Assembly: GCA_002633005.1 (NCBI GenBank)
Contig: NMRA01000593.1
Coordinates: 67,010-100,275, forward strand
Length of the DNA stretch: 33,266 nucleotides
Reading direction: 5' to 3'
Source: Phoronis australis
Taxonomy: Eukaryota; Phoronida; Phoronidae
In this document: in pieces, positions 1-10,174 of the stretch
Numbering within the stretch: the first letter of the stretch is position 1
Layout: each line of letters starts with the position of its first letter
Position numbers and translations under genes: made by a program
Notes under the pieces: generated by a model
The model's input: only the letters and a program-made list of their open reading frames with translations
Database searches by the model: none
Told to the model about the DNA's origin: nothing

Positions 1-46
1 GGGGGGGGGCAGGCACAGGAATAAGCAACATTTCGGCAGATGCGCG

Positions 47-140
47 CGCCCAGCCTAAAATCTGGGGATGCAGGGGTCTTGAATTCTTGGGTTTGCGGAC
101 CTGTTGACTAAAAAAACGGTAAACGGGGTTCATTCAGCGC
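47..140 (-). mobile_element. Partial copy of the GGCGCACCCAG MITE
   Basis: Aligns in reverse orientation with 13940-14025: the blocks CGCRCCCAGCCT, GGGGTCTYGAATTCTTGG, TGCGGACCT and GACTAAAAAAA are in the same order. The other end is not found. It sits beside a G9 run at the window start. Confidence 0.55.
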
Positions 141-1363
141 CTCATGCGTTGTTTATTCACCCCCAAGACCCCCTGGTTGCGCACGTGTGCTAGTCAGCAA
201 TTCGCACCCGAACTCAAAAATGGGATCTGATACAATTTTAGTGCCCCCCCTTAAATCCGTAGTCATGAAAATACTACCTGGCTGGCCCATTCTCTGGTCG
301 TTACTATGATGCTTGACAACTGACCGAGATGCGACAAAATATGATCTAACTTTTCGAAAACATTTATTTTACACGGACATATTTTGCTTCGTCGGCGTAT
401 GGCAACAACCCAACGCTTACGAATCTAAACGTCTTTAGAGATTGTGAAGCGTGTACGTATTTTTTGTCTAGCCGTTCGGGGAACAACTCGGACTGAAACA
501 CAGACTCCTATGCCGATAAGCTAACAGAGCTATCGTAGCGAGCCTCGTTTTGGAACGCGCCTCCTGTCGGCGTGAATAGGGTCTATGCCCATCTCGAAAC
601 CGTGTTTCGCATTTTTTATTCATGCATCCCGGACGTCAGATGTCGCTATTCGTGATCTCATCAAATACGGCCTGCAAACACCACAAACCCTGAGCGAGTA
701 AACAAAGCAAGCAGGATGTATCAGATGAAAACGTTTCAATGTTGCAGGTTACGAAAATCACATGAAAGAAACGCCAGTGGTGACACAGTGACGGATCTAG
801 GATACCATAAGGGGGGTCCAACATGTCGCCTCGAAGAATTGGGCAAAGCGCGATTGTATGCACAGGCGCCCCGAAAGTTGCGGGGGCCGGCGATGTGACC
901 TGCTGTTCTCAAAATCTATCGGAGGACTAAAAAAATAAAGCAAAAAACGGCAACACGATTCCACCGCGTTCCGGGGCATCCTAAGCCCCCCCCCCCCCCC
1001 CNCCTGGTTCGTGAATTCTTTATTTCCTCACCCTTCACGCTGTTGCTGTTTAATTTTGCTTGCACTCCTGCCCCCCCCCCTTATTCCGCGTATGTGAAAA
1101 AAAGAAGGAGAAGGAGACGGATACTCAGGCATACCAGTTCACATGGACTGTCAGTAACAACATCACTCTCCATTGGTACATACAACCTGGCATCATCTTT
1201 GGGATTGACCCATATTTGCATATTAATACGGGAATGCGTATCAAGTCCTGAATGTTCAAGATCAGTTTATGACATCATGAACTTGATTCATTATTTGTGA
1301 ACTAGACCTGAGAATTCTTTGATGCATTTTATCGTTCAAAAATTAAATACAGAGAAAACTGAC
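141..1363. other. No gene recognised; poly-C runs and an N
   Basis: No CCP or HYR exon on the minus strand and no convincing frame on the plus strand. C-rich runs at 988-1003 (with N at 1002) and 1071-1080, and an A/G-rich tract at 1097-1120. If the gene above is intact, this is intron. Confidence 0.5.
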
Positions 1364-1531
1364 CTGTGCAGCCAATGTCAGCACTCCACTGACCATGTGT
1401 ACACGTCACAGGATTCGGCCCAGTTCTCCTGTAGCCTGCATTGCAGTCGTAGTAACATTGACTTCCGGTAGTTTCTATGCAGTCTTTCAGGAACCCGTTA
1501 GCAGGGCTCAGTTTAGGTGAACAAGACCTTT
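1364..1531 (-). CDS. CCP (sushi) exon 5, last visible exon of the CCP/HYR gene
   Basis: A 168-nt exon, acceptor TATTTTCACAG, donor G|GTCAGTTT, phase 1-1. It encodes RSCSPKLSPANGFLKDC, then SQCYYDCNAGYRRTG, PVTCTHGQWSADIGC. It is a compact selectin-type six-Cys CCP with the NG turn, CNAGY motif and conserved Trp. It ends in phase 1, so the coding sequence must continue; no further CCP or HYR exon is recognisable between here and position 1, so the gene is cut by the window edge. By the module pattern the next exon should be another CCP and then an HYR. Confidence 0.9.
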
Positions 1532-1739
1532 CTGTGAAAATACAAAACTTAAATTGACATGATACAGCATGATTTAATTTCTAGCAAAACGATGTATCGC
1601 ATAGTTTATTAACAAAGTAACACAGAGCGTTGGTATGCAACGTAAACGGTAAGGAAATAAGGAGACTGTAGAGCCCATTTCCAGGATAGCAGGATTTACC
1701 CAAACGTCAATATCAGTTCTGCAAGCTCCCCTCGTTCAG

Positions 1740-2000
1740 AATACATAGGAGAAATTTCATGAAGATGTGCCGAAGAATGCAATAACAATTTGCCACAAGG
1801 GGACATCGCGGTAGTCAGATCCGTCCAAAAGTCGTTAAAGTCGGACTTTTCTCAACAGGAAGAAATATCCCAAATTTCATGAAGATCCCTGAAAGAAGTT
1901 GATACGCATTGAAGTAGATGCGAAGAAAACTGGAACTGTCACCAGGTGGCGCTACCGTAGACAACTCCAAATATTAATATAGGTCATGCTTTGAGATCAA
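1740..2000 (+). repeat. Degenerate ~150-bp repeat family, segment 1
   Basis: Two diverged units are visible. Each contains AATTTCATGAAGAT followed about 60-80 bp later by a G-rich core and CGGTAGTCAGATCCGTCC-like sequence (1799 and 1944). The second core, CACCAGGTGGCGCTAC (1940-1955), fits the CTCF consensus CCASYAGRKGGC with one mismatch. Related units appear at 3800-4600 and 5840-6430, all in introns of the CCP/HYR gene. Confidence 0.5.
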
Positions 2001-2157
2001 CCACAGCGTAGAAGCGGATTTGCAGCGCAGACGAACTACGCATTGCGCATGTGCGAGTTACTTCCTTCGCGAAGGCTCATGGGATAGCTTGTGGTCAGGC
2101 ATGTCTTGAGCAGGCTGGATAGTGTGTGTATTTGGAGTGATTTGCAAACTAAAAACC

Positions 2158-2466
2158 ATGTTTCATTTTTTGCTTTATAATACCAAGCAAGTCCTCTCTC
2201 TCGTTTGTAAACACAGCGTAGCTATGATCAGTGACCGTGTGACCGAGAGCACGACTGTCGCCGTGTTCAGTATTGGGGTTATCGGCGTTGATTTCGAAAT
2301 CTCCTCCTATTTCAGACAAGTTGAGAGTTCTTGGGTTGCTTAACTTTTGTAGCTTTCGTCGTGGATATGCTAGAGACGTTAATTTTAAGTGAAAACTCCG
2401 TCGGAATGTTGTTCTCATAAGTCTTTTTTCCACCAGGAAAATGTTCGCTGCACACACGATGGCCCC
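2158..2466 (-). pseudogene. THAP-domain gene, C-terminal half of the finger and downstream frame
   Basis: Immediately after the insertion the minus strand reads the shared 9-mer, then VCSEHFPGGKKTYENNIP. C-x-x-H-F is the second half of the THAP zinc site, and NNIPTEF corresponds to the AVPTIF box that closes the domain. The frame then stops at a TGA near 2320, but an overlapping frame stays open with acidic sequence (LSEIGGDFEINADNPNTE) to about 2158, so a frameshift or a splice around 2350-2395 is likely. With the insertion and frameshift the gene is almost certainly dead. No transposase catalytic region is recognisable nearby. Confidence 0.72.
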
Positions 2467-3216
2467 TAGGCAATTACATCGCACTGGATGCCGCAGGCAT
2501 TCAGGGGCGATAGTACATCCTCACAAAAAGTTACTCATTTCAAAATACAGCAAATAAAATCAAATGAACCCGGCATACATATAGGAACACGGAGTTATAA
2601 TTAACACATACCACGACTCTGGATACAATTTAGTCAGCAAAACTTGAACGAATCGATGAAAATCTGTTGCGGTTTGTTCGAGTTTCTCTCAGTCACGGTT
2701 ACCGGGTGCCATTTTGAGGAAGTTACGTGAAATTACGCATGTTGACGAATAAAAAGTCCAAGGGACACACATCTTACAAGTTTCACCCGATACCTTCTCA
2801 TGCTATTTTACAAGTGTCGCGCGCTAGCGTCACGCGCTTCGCTCAGTCTAACCTTGCGCCTAACTCACGGGATTCAGTTGACATGCTTTGTAGTTATCGC
2901 GCACGCGGTGATAAAATTAACGGCAACCAAAAAAGTGGAGTTGTAATTCTTCGCCAAAGTCAACTTAATTCTCACAACTAAGCTTCATTAAAGATATGTA
3001 TAGAAGTAGAAAGGACCAATGATGAAAGTAAGCGTTTTTTAAATGATAGTTTTAAGTGTAGAGTGTATTTTTGACGAGGTGAAAACTCGAAATCGGTAAC
3101 CCAAATCCGGTCACGGCCCGTTTAAAATACACTGGAGTAACGAAATGAGTACAGAAAGCGAATGGAAGTATTGTAGCCCCTACATGGCCAACCGAGGGGC
3201 TACGTGTTGCCTACTA
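2467..3216. mobile_element. 750-bp insertion in the THAP gene, 9-bp target duplication
   Basis: The 9-mer GATGGCCCC occurs at 2458-2466 and again at 3217-3225, at the two edges of this segment. Removing the segment with one 9-mer restores a continuous THAP zinc finger, which independently proves an insertion. The ends show a short imperfect inverted repeat: TAGGCAATTACATC on the left and TAGTAGGCAACACG on the reversed right. Near the right end is a perfect 8-bp stem, GTAGCCCC...GGGGCTAC (3173-3204). A 9-bp duplication is typical of Mutator-like elements, but the short termini prevent firm assignment. No transposase frame is seen, so it is non-autonomous. Confidence 0.75.
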
Positions 3217-3409
3217 GATGGCCCCGCGTTCGTTTGAATGCGCTAAATTTCCCCTTACTCCCAGGTCTCCTAATGTTGTTTATCCATTTTTCACAAAGTT
3301 CTTGGTTTGCAGGGAACACATACAAACTCAGATTTTTATCTCTCTTGTTGTTTTTGAAGCAGCCAGGAACACAACAAGTGTATCCGCTGTAAGTTTTCTT
3401 CGCGCTCAT
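3217..3409 (-). pseudogene. THAP-domain gene, N-terminal half (interrupted)
   Basis: Minus-strand ATG at 3409 opens SAKKTYSGYTCCVPGC, then SLYVFP, KWINNIRR and KRTRGH. This is the first half of a C2CH THAP zinc finger: C-x(3-4)-C, the FP pair, the invariant Trp and basic residues. THAP domains bind DNA and are typical of P-element-like and Kolobok transposases and genes derived from them. The frame is cut in the codon after GH by the insertion at 2467-3216; left alone it runs seven more codons to a stop at 3200. The missing C-x-x-H half resumes in the same register at 2466, on the far side of the insertion. Confidence 0.8.
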
Positions 3410-3799
3410 ACCGCGTATTATGCTTGTTACTATGGCCGCTTTCGGAATCCTGACCGCAGCACCCACAATGCACCATTTTAACCCAATTTCAATATGGCGT
3501 CGCTGCAAATCCGCTATTGAACCTCGAGCCCTCCAGCTCGCAGTCAAACTCTCCGCTGGCGAACCTATTACCCCCTCGAAAAATAGCATTATCTTAAAGT
3601 ACAGTTGTTATTGGCCTTGATTTCAGCGATGACAGCGGCAAGAATTAGCCATGTATTATAAAACTACAAAAACAAAGGTTTTTTGCGTTATATAGGCCTA
3701 ACTCTGGTCAAAATTCTCCACAATGCGTTTTTGGCTATAAAAGCGACAATGCTTCCTTAATGGGAAAGTATTTGCCAACTTTCATAGTGCTTCTTCAAG

Positions 3800-4600
3800 C
3801 GGTTTATTAGAGAGAGGCTGACGCCGAAGAACACTCTAATAAACAATAAAAATGGTCACTAGGGGGCGCAAAAATGTCCCAATAAATCTGAATGTGAACA
3901 GGTGCTGTCATCAAGCTCATATGCCAAATTTGAGGCAAGCGGAATAAAATTTCAACAGCTACCAGGGTTGCCAGTCTTGTCCTAAAGCAATGTCCTTCAT
4001 GCGCTCCTAAACAGGAGCATACTGGACAATTTAAGGAACGTCCATCAAGTAACATGTTAGATATTGAGGCAAAGGCAAAACAAAAACGCTAGGGGTGCTA
4101 CTGTAGTCGGACCGGTCTGACAATTAATGTCAGCCGCGCCCTCAATACAAACACATATACCGTCTTTTATGAAGATGTATCAAGGAACTTAGTAGATGAT
4201 CCACAGACAAAAACCAAAACTGCCTCAATGGGGAGCTATTGTAATCGTTCCCGTCTAAACACAACCGCATCTGTGCTCTTTTAAACAGAAACACTTCAAT
4301 CTGTCAAATTCCATTAGGATCCTAGGAGCAGTTAGCGGATGAAGAGGCCCACCCCACAAACACGCTCGAAAACATTGAATAATGACCCCTAGGGGACACA
4401 ATATACAACAAATTCGTCATACACTGGAAAACTGCCGTCGCCATCTCAATAAATACATATGTGCTGAATTTCCCTTGAAGAATTATTATAAATACAGAGG
4501 CAAACGTTAAAGCCTAAAATTGTCAGCAAGGTATACAGTCGTAGTCGGATTCGTACAAAAGTCGCTTTTCGATGAAACACAGCAGACGCCAGACGCCCAG
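3800..4600 (+). repeat. Degenerate ~150-bp repeat family, segment 2
   Basis: At least four units can be lined up by a recurring core: AGGGGGCGCA (3861), AGGGGTGCTACTGTAGTCGG (4091), GGGGAGCTATTGTAATCG (4230), AGGGGACACAATA (4390), and a fifth partial copy, GTCGTAGTCGGATTCGTAC (4539). Between cores come CAATA-x-A-x-ACATAT and ATGAAGAT motifs. Spacing is about 145-160 bp for the clearest ones. The units are heavily mutated, with no open frame and no terminal repeats seen. Confidence 0.5.
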
Positions 4601-4751
4601 GGAGGGATTACGGCTATATATCAACTATAAAAATAGCCAATACACAATCTCTGATTGTTTGATTATTAAGTTTTATTGTTCCCACTGAAACAAGATGTAA
4701 ATCTTTTTTATGCACCTAAAATAAATTACATTATTTGGAAGGTGTACTTAC

Positions 4752-5006
4752 GGCCAAAGAATACGGAGACAGTGAAGTTACAGATGGCCTGCTTGTTGAT
4801 TTCTTCGTCTGTAGCTGAACAGACGACAGAATGGGAATCTATACCAAATGTAACATTTGGCTGGTCAAAATTGCATTTTCTTTCCAGAAAGTCGCCGTTC
4901 TCAGCTCTCGTGAAATTGGGGAAAGGAAGTAACACTTGAGTTTGTGGAGTCTCGATGAATATTTCAATGTCGCTCGAACAGTTATGGATCACGGGCGGTT
5001 CATCAG
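4752..5006 (-). CDS. HYR domain exon 2 (unsplit) of the CCP/HYR gene
   Basis: A 255-nt exon, acceptor AATGTTGTAG, donor C|GTAAGTAC, phase 1-1. It encodes a full HYR domain: DEPPVIHNCSSDIEIFIET at the start, KCNFDQPNVTFGIDSH in the middle and VVCSATDEE plus AICNFTVSVF at the end. The PP-V-x-x-x-C-x-x-D-I opening and the A-T-D-x-x-x-x-x-x-x-C-x-F-T-V-S-V close are diagnostic. Two further Cys lie in the interior. Four N-glycosylation sequons (NCS, NFT, NVT, NFT) indicate an extracellular, probably heavily glycosylated module. Unlike the first HYR of this gene there is no internal intron, and it is about 10 residues longer. Confidence 0.88.
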
Positions 5007-5839
5007 CTACAACATTATGTAGAGCGAGGGTTACCAGGGGTAATTGCCGTAGAAACGAGAATCTCAGGATGAGAAAAGATCATGCAAGACCACGCAAAAC
5101 CCTGCAATTGAGAGTCAAGTGTTTCGAGAGTGTTCTCGTTAGCTTACAATTCTACTGGCAATCTCTTTTGTCGAAATAAGCTCAATTAGCTGAAAATTCT
5201 ACTCGCCGTACGACACTCCATGGCTTACGCAGAATATCGAGTCACATGTACGAGAATGTACTGTAAGCATGTAATGCATTTTTCCATTTGAGCCATCAGT
5301 ATTTTGCCAGGTTTTAGTCAGTTGAATGATAGTATAAAATGCACTGTTCCCATTCGATAACGTTTCTGGCCGGAAGTGCTTTACAATTGTCTATGATGTA
5401 CCACTGATCTCAGCCCTGTATAATTTGTTCATTTCAAAGCTTACCTTCGTCACTGGCACAGTACACACAATACGTTCTGGCACGCACACACAACAGTTAA
5501 AGCAAATACTAATAGAGGTGAAAGCGGTCAATATATTTTAGTAAGAACTCCCAAAACATCCAAACATTGCGGTAGCTGTCCACGAAAATGAATTTAGTTA
5601 CTTATTAAGTTGGAAGTTTGAAGTCAACAATTACAATTCTTACATGGACCTTCGACAAAACACGAATTTTGCAAAAACAAACTAATTGCAACGAAGCAGA
5701 ACGACATGTTGAGGTGAAATCAGCCTCGTGATTGATAATTCTTTAATCAGTCATTTGATTCTCATTTCCGTATCTACATATAGTTTGAAAAAAGTTTTAG
5801 GTAGGAAGAGAGGAAACTTAGGGCGACCTCCATTGGAAA

Positions 5840-6430
5840 ATGCGTAACTTATGGGAAAATGCGCCACAAAGTAGCTTAATGGTAGGTTCATGAAGTTTTG
5901 ATTTACCTCCAAAAAGGAGATATTGAGCAGATAAAGTGGACAACAGGACCAGATGGCCACCAGGGGGTGCCCGAAAATTGACAAGTTAAGGTGTACTGGC
6001 GTGAAACACCTCTGCGTCAAGTTTCAGTGAAATTCGCACTGGTCAAAAAGATATCATCAGAAAACGACCTTTCCCAAAAATACTCCAAGCCCCTAATCGA
6101 AACGCTGCTGGTCACTAGAGCGTGTTGCAGCAATTGAATTTGCTGTAAAATCAACAGGTGCCGGTGCATTACAATCAAATACTTCTATTTCACTTGTTCA
6201 ATAGCAATACGTCAACTGATTCTCGAGACATGATCCGGAAAACTCTTCCCTAAAATATTGAAAAGGCCGCTTGTTGAGACCAAGGCGGTCACTAGAATGT
6301 GCGGAAGAGGCCACATTCCTCCAAAAAACGACTGGTACAGGCGTGTTGGTAGCACATAACCTCTGTTAGGCTTCAATGTAATCTGTCTATTGGTTTTCTG
6401 GGTATCCAGTAAGGCTCTTCTCCCTAAAAA
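5840..6430 (+). repeat. Degenerate ~150-bp repeat family, segment 3
   Basis: Three more diverged units, with cores CCACCAGGGGGTGCC (5957), GTCACTAGAGCGTG (6111) and GTCACTAGAATGTG (6290), spaced about 150-180 bp. Each is followed by A-rich sequence and CAACAGGTG- or ACAGGCGTG-type motifs. The assignment to the same family rests on the repeated GTCACTAG/CCACCAG core and similar spacing, so it is tentative. Confidence 0.4.
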
Positions 6431-6612
6431 CAGGAGACCAGGCGTAACTGAAAAGTGATGCGTGACACCCGTGTGCTATATTTTATTAAGATCCGATTAC
6501 CTGTATTTGAGACATTGAGCGGACACACGGACGTCCGGGCAGGATAACGACAATATGCGACCACGTTTACATGGGCGCAAAAAGTTGAAAATCTAGTACA
6601 AAAAACCTGTAC

Positions 6613-6801
6613 CCCAACACTCGGGAAGTATTCTGGGCTCCCAAACTCCTTCACTACTGCATGTCAGTCTGGTGCTCTCAGAAAGGCTATCAGGGATGGC
6701 ATAACCGTCATGGCAGTAGTAGTCACAAGACGTGCCGTAAGTCCTCGCCGTGCAATTGGTACTACCTTTGGGGATTCGTGGTGCAGGCATACATTTAACA
6801 A
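6613..6801 (-). CDS. CCP (sushi) exon 4 of the CCP/HYR gene
   Basis: A 189-nt exon, acceptor TTTTATTTTAG, donor G|GTACAG, phase 1-1. It encodes a CCP domain beginning VKCMPAPRIPKGSTNC, with GTSCDYYCHDGYAIP in the centre, a longer loop (DSLSESTR), LTCSSEGVWEP and a closing ILPEC. Six Cys in the selectin-type arrangement. The donor GTACAG is weaker than the others, but an in-frame TAG follows 12 nt into the intron, so read-through would truncate the protein. One sequon (NCT). The flanking introns are 1.9 kb upstream and 1.6 kb downstream. Confidence 0.9.
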
Positions 6802-8183
6802 CTAAAATAAAAGCAAAAGGAAGTTTATTGATAAAAGTCAACTTAACATTATCCCGCGATCAGAATAAACTCTGAAAATGCAGCAATCGTTAGATTCTGA
6901 TCAATTTGAACTTGTTCCCTTATAAAACGGTTAATTTATCTAAACATCATTCAACAAGGAATGGACTCACCGGAGACAGCCCAAGAGTTGTTATCTCTGC
7001 GGCGAAAGATGTTAAAGTTGAGTCCCGGTGAGTTGCCAGCAGTCACTGGTACGGTGCGCGGCTTTAGACGCTCTGCGGCTGGGTTAAAGATCTTTTACAG
7101 GCCTAACTATCCCCAATTCCCGTACCAGTATGAATTTCAAAAAATAACTTGACTTGGCTGCGTCAGATGTGATATGCGACGTTGATGTTGAAATTGCGCC
7201 ATATTTTTTATGTTGATTTCCTTTGTTGGTTTATAATTCATATATTGCAATGTAGGCATCCTGGGGAGGCTTGGATGTACTTGTGACTGTAGAGTCGTCA
7301 AAATTTATCCATTCCCATGCTGACGATTTAACACAGCATGTATAATGACCACCCGTCGTCTTTCTTCCATGGTGTTCAATGACTGCTTTTATAGGGCTCT
7401 TCATATTTTATTTAGGTAGATATGGTACAGAACATAGATTTGGCAACATCTCATCCTGGTACTGCATATCATTTATGAAAAATGAAGTCTTATCTTGTTG
7501 AATAATAAAAGGAAATATCAGTATCATTTCTATATTCTATTGGTTTATTCACACCAACTTCATGCCTACTCCCAATGGCGTTCTAAGACGAACTGGCACG
7601 GGTACGTTGTGCTCACTTGGGATCGTAACCGTAGACCTTCGGTTTTCCGGCAAGCAATCTTACCAATAGCCGGATGAATGACCGACTGAAACGTGGTGCC
7701 AATTTGGATATTAGTGTAAATAGGCCAATAGGATTTACAAAAAATGCTACTACATCACTAGCTCAAAGCAGTTTTAGGAAGTTAAGGAATAATAAATAAA
7801 ACGAGATCCCAATCGTCATTCCAGGGGCTAATATCTGTGTTGTTCAGGGTAAATAGCATCGTAGAGACATATCCTTTCTTTGCAAACCGTAAAATGAATG
7901 TTCAGATTTACGAGTGATTCCGACCGCGCACTGGAGGATAATTTATTTGATGTTCAAACTTCGAAAAAACGTAGAAATTTGAAACTCTTGAGGTAACAAA
8001 TTCAGGTTAGGCGCGTAGTTGTAGTCGGTTGGTGTCGTCTCGAACAGCTCGTATTTTAAGAACATTAATTTTACGTTTAACATTACCAAAATATGCCACG
8101 CATCAAAAAAATCTTTATCCATTTCTAAGGGCATGGTTACCATGTGCTTACATCTGATATCAACATGCAGATTGTGGTTGTGA
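6802..8183. other. Intron, nothing recognised
   Basis: Between the CCP exons 4 and 3 (minus strand). Short open frames only, AT-rich. No repeat family identified up to the foldback at 8189. Confidence 0.5.
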
Positions 8184-8188
8184 ACCGT

Positions 8189-8547
8189 GGCTGTGAAAGG
8201 ACGGCACGGCAACTTTTTTTCTCCGTTGTTAACTCTATCGATAGACTTAATAACTCTATCGATAGACTTAATAACTCTATTGATAGACTTATTAACTCTA
8301 TCGATAGACTTACTCTATCGATAGAGATAGTAAGTCTATCGATAGAGCTACTGTATAGTAAGTCTATCGATAGAGTTAGTAAGTCTACCTACAGAGGTAG
8401 TAAGTCTATCGATAGAGTTGTAGTAAGTATATCGATAGAGTTAGCAAGTCCATCGATAGAGTTAATGAGTCTATCAATAGATTTAATAAGTCTATCGATA
8501 GAGTTAGTAACGGAGAAAAATAGTTGCCCTGCCGTCCTTTTACAGCC
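8189..8547. mobile_element. Foldback element with TATCGATA tandem-repeat arms and 5-bp TSD
   Basis: A 359-bp element with terminal inverted repeats GGCTGTRAAAGGACGGCA-type at both ends; about 61 bp align with five mismatches. Inside, the left arm repeats ACTCTATCGATAGACTTA and the right arm repeats its complement, about a dozen units in all, with polarity switching near 8310. The target duplication ACCGT occurs at 8184-8188 and 8548-8552. No transposase is encoded; long frames through it are just the repeat read as SIDRLNN-like peptides. The architecture matches foldback (FB-type) non-autonomous DNA transposons. The superfamily is unknown; the terminal sequence and 5-bp duplication do not match one I can name with confidence. 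Confidence 0.85.
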
Positions 8548-8677
8548 ACCGTATTGGAAGGTGTCACGCTTGCTTCTCAAAGTGGGAAGCAAGCGTTCTA
8601 TCTTTGTGTTCGTTTTCCAGAGCAAATGAGAATGCAGGATTCTCTTTTCCTTGTACAGTGAGTATTTCTAAGCTTAC

Positions 8678-8851
8678 TTTCACATTCAGGCTTCCAATTC
8701 CATGTCCTGCTTTCAAGGCACGTGACTTCCGTCGCTGTGATGTTATAGTACCCTTCGTCGCACGTGTACGTACACGACATCTGATAACCATTGCCGCACG
8801 TGCCAACTAGTCGTCCGTTCTTAGGTGGTTTTAGAATGGGACATGTTATGT
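8678..8851 (-). CDS. CCP (sushi) exon 3 of the CCP/HYR gene
   Basis: A 174-nt exon, acceptor TTGCTTTTATAG, donor A|GTAAGC, phase 1-1. It encodes a textbook six-Cys CCP: ITCPILKPPKNGRL, then GTC, SCTYTCDEGYYNIT, VTCLES, and WNWKPEC. The NG turn, the CDEGY motif and the W-x-P-x-C end are all in place. The extra pair (GTC and MSC) makes it selectin-type. One N-glycosylation sequon (NIT). It directly follows the split HYR exons and lies next to the foldback element at 8189-8547, which is in the following intron. Confidence 0.92.
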
Positions 8852-9119
8852 CTATAAAAGCAAAGCAACACAGTCAATGCTATCATTGGAGTCTAAAAAT
8901 GCTTAAAAGAAAAAAGTTTGGGAACAAATCCTTGTAAAACGATAAGTAGTTGGACTGAAATTTATAAATATCTGCTGTGAATGCACTACTTACATCACAT
9001 TTTCTTGATTATTTCTGCATGTGCTCAGTAACTCGTACATGTTCTTAGTTTGTTGAGCCTTGTTTGAGCTTATGGTATATTCATTATTAATGGTTGCGTT
9101 AAATCAATAAAAAACTTAC

Positions 9120-9221
9120 ACTCAATGAAAATGTTATATAAGCACAACGAAGATAGTCCAGTTTCTTCATCCTTCGCGCCCAACGTCACGGCAGTCTTTG
9201 GAGCCGAGAGCAGTGCGGTTT
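9120..9221 (-). CDS. HYR domain, second half (split exon b)
   Basis: A 102-nt exon. With acceptor CCTCAGAG|AAACC it starts in phase 1 and joins the first half through a GAA codon; with the AG two bases earlier the frame would hit a stop, which fixes the acceptor. It encodes TALLSAPKTAVTLGAKDEE and closes with SLCLYNIFIE. This matches the HYR C-terminal signature (V-T-Y-x-A-x-D-x-x-G-x-x-x-x-C-x-F-x-V-x-V). Donor is T|GTAAGTTTT, phase 1. Joined, the domain is about 75 residues and has only the two outer conserved Cys. The next exon contributes AC to make Tyr and then begins a CCP domain. Confidence 0.8.
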
Positions 9222-9445
9222 CTCTGAGGTTATAAATACCTTAAAGTATATATTTTAAGGGAAATTCAACCAAACTTAAAACATGTTTCAGGAGTACACG
9301 TGCAAAAATCTTAACTGGCTAGATTTTCAGAAAAAAGCAGAACAGAACTAATTGTGATTTCGGCTTAATTGTTATTTTTACTTTCGTCATTTTTCGTCAT
9401 TTATCAACCGAAAGGTTCCTCCTCAAACACTGAAAAATAATATAC

Positions 9446-9568
9446 CTATAGTCAAGTTCTCTCCTCTTGCCGTGATCACTGGTCGCGGTACGTTCACCAT
9501 TGTTTTGATTAGTCCTGTCTTGATATGAATGTCAGTTGGGCAGTACGTCATAGTTGGTGGTTCGTGAA
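9446..9568 (-). CDS. HYR domain, first half (split exon a)
   Basis: A 123-nt exon with acceptor TTTCTTAG and donor G|GTATAT, phase 1-1. It encodes HEPPTMTYCPTDIHIKT and on to ENLTI. The PP-x-x-x-x-CP-x-D-I start is the diagnostic opening of the hyalin repeat (HYR), an immunoglobulin-like adhesion module common in echinoderm hyalin, SRPX and SVEP1. The domain stops in its middle here and is completed by the exon at 9120-9221, about 220 bp further along the transcript. The second HYR of this gene (4752-5006) is not split. An NLT sequon sits just before the intron. Confidence 0.82.
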
Positions 9569-10174
9569 CTAAGAAATAATAATCATAGTTTCATCGAAGT
9601 TTGTTATTATAAGAAAGCAATTCGCAGTCCAGGTGAAAGGGATAAGATTAAGCAATTCTGAACGGATTTTATCGAAAATTAACCCCAGGTAATGCTCTTT
9701 CAACACAACTTTCAATATTTTCAAGCTTAACTGACTCGTGCGATACGGGTATTCACTCAACTGTCGCCATATGTAACGAGGAACATTACCGGTAATGGTT
9801 AAAACAATCAAACACAAACACGGCTGAATATCGCGAAATGTATATATTTTACTGATATCTTTCGACTCAAGGAACTAATCCCGTGTTCTGAACTGGTGAA
9901 TATCACAGGAAAAAGGTATCTTTAAGGCGCTCGTCGAATTATGTTCTGGACCAAGGACATTGGTCAACGCTTATTTGGTCTTATTTAAAAACAATATCAT
10001 TGCGTTTACATCTTTTCTCTAGGTCCATGCACCTCTACAATGTTGCACCAATTAGAACCGGTATAACTGAATTGCATTTGGTTGCAATAAAATGTCATGA
10101 ATTAACGTAAAAGAAATATTGACTTAGCATGTGAATTTCTACGGAACTTCTAAAGGAATATGATTCGACACAAA

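Noticed and set aside
8144-8629. 161-codon plus-strand frame with SIDRLNN repeats
   Set aside because: It runs straight through the foldback element; the peptide repeat is only the 18-21-bp DNA repeat read in frame, and the opposite strand gives an equal artefact.
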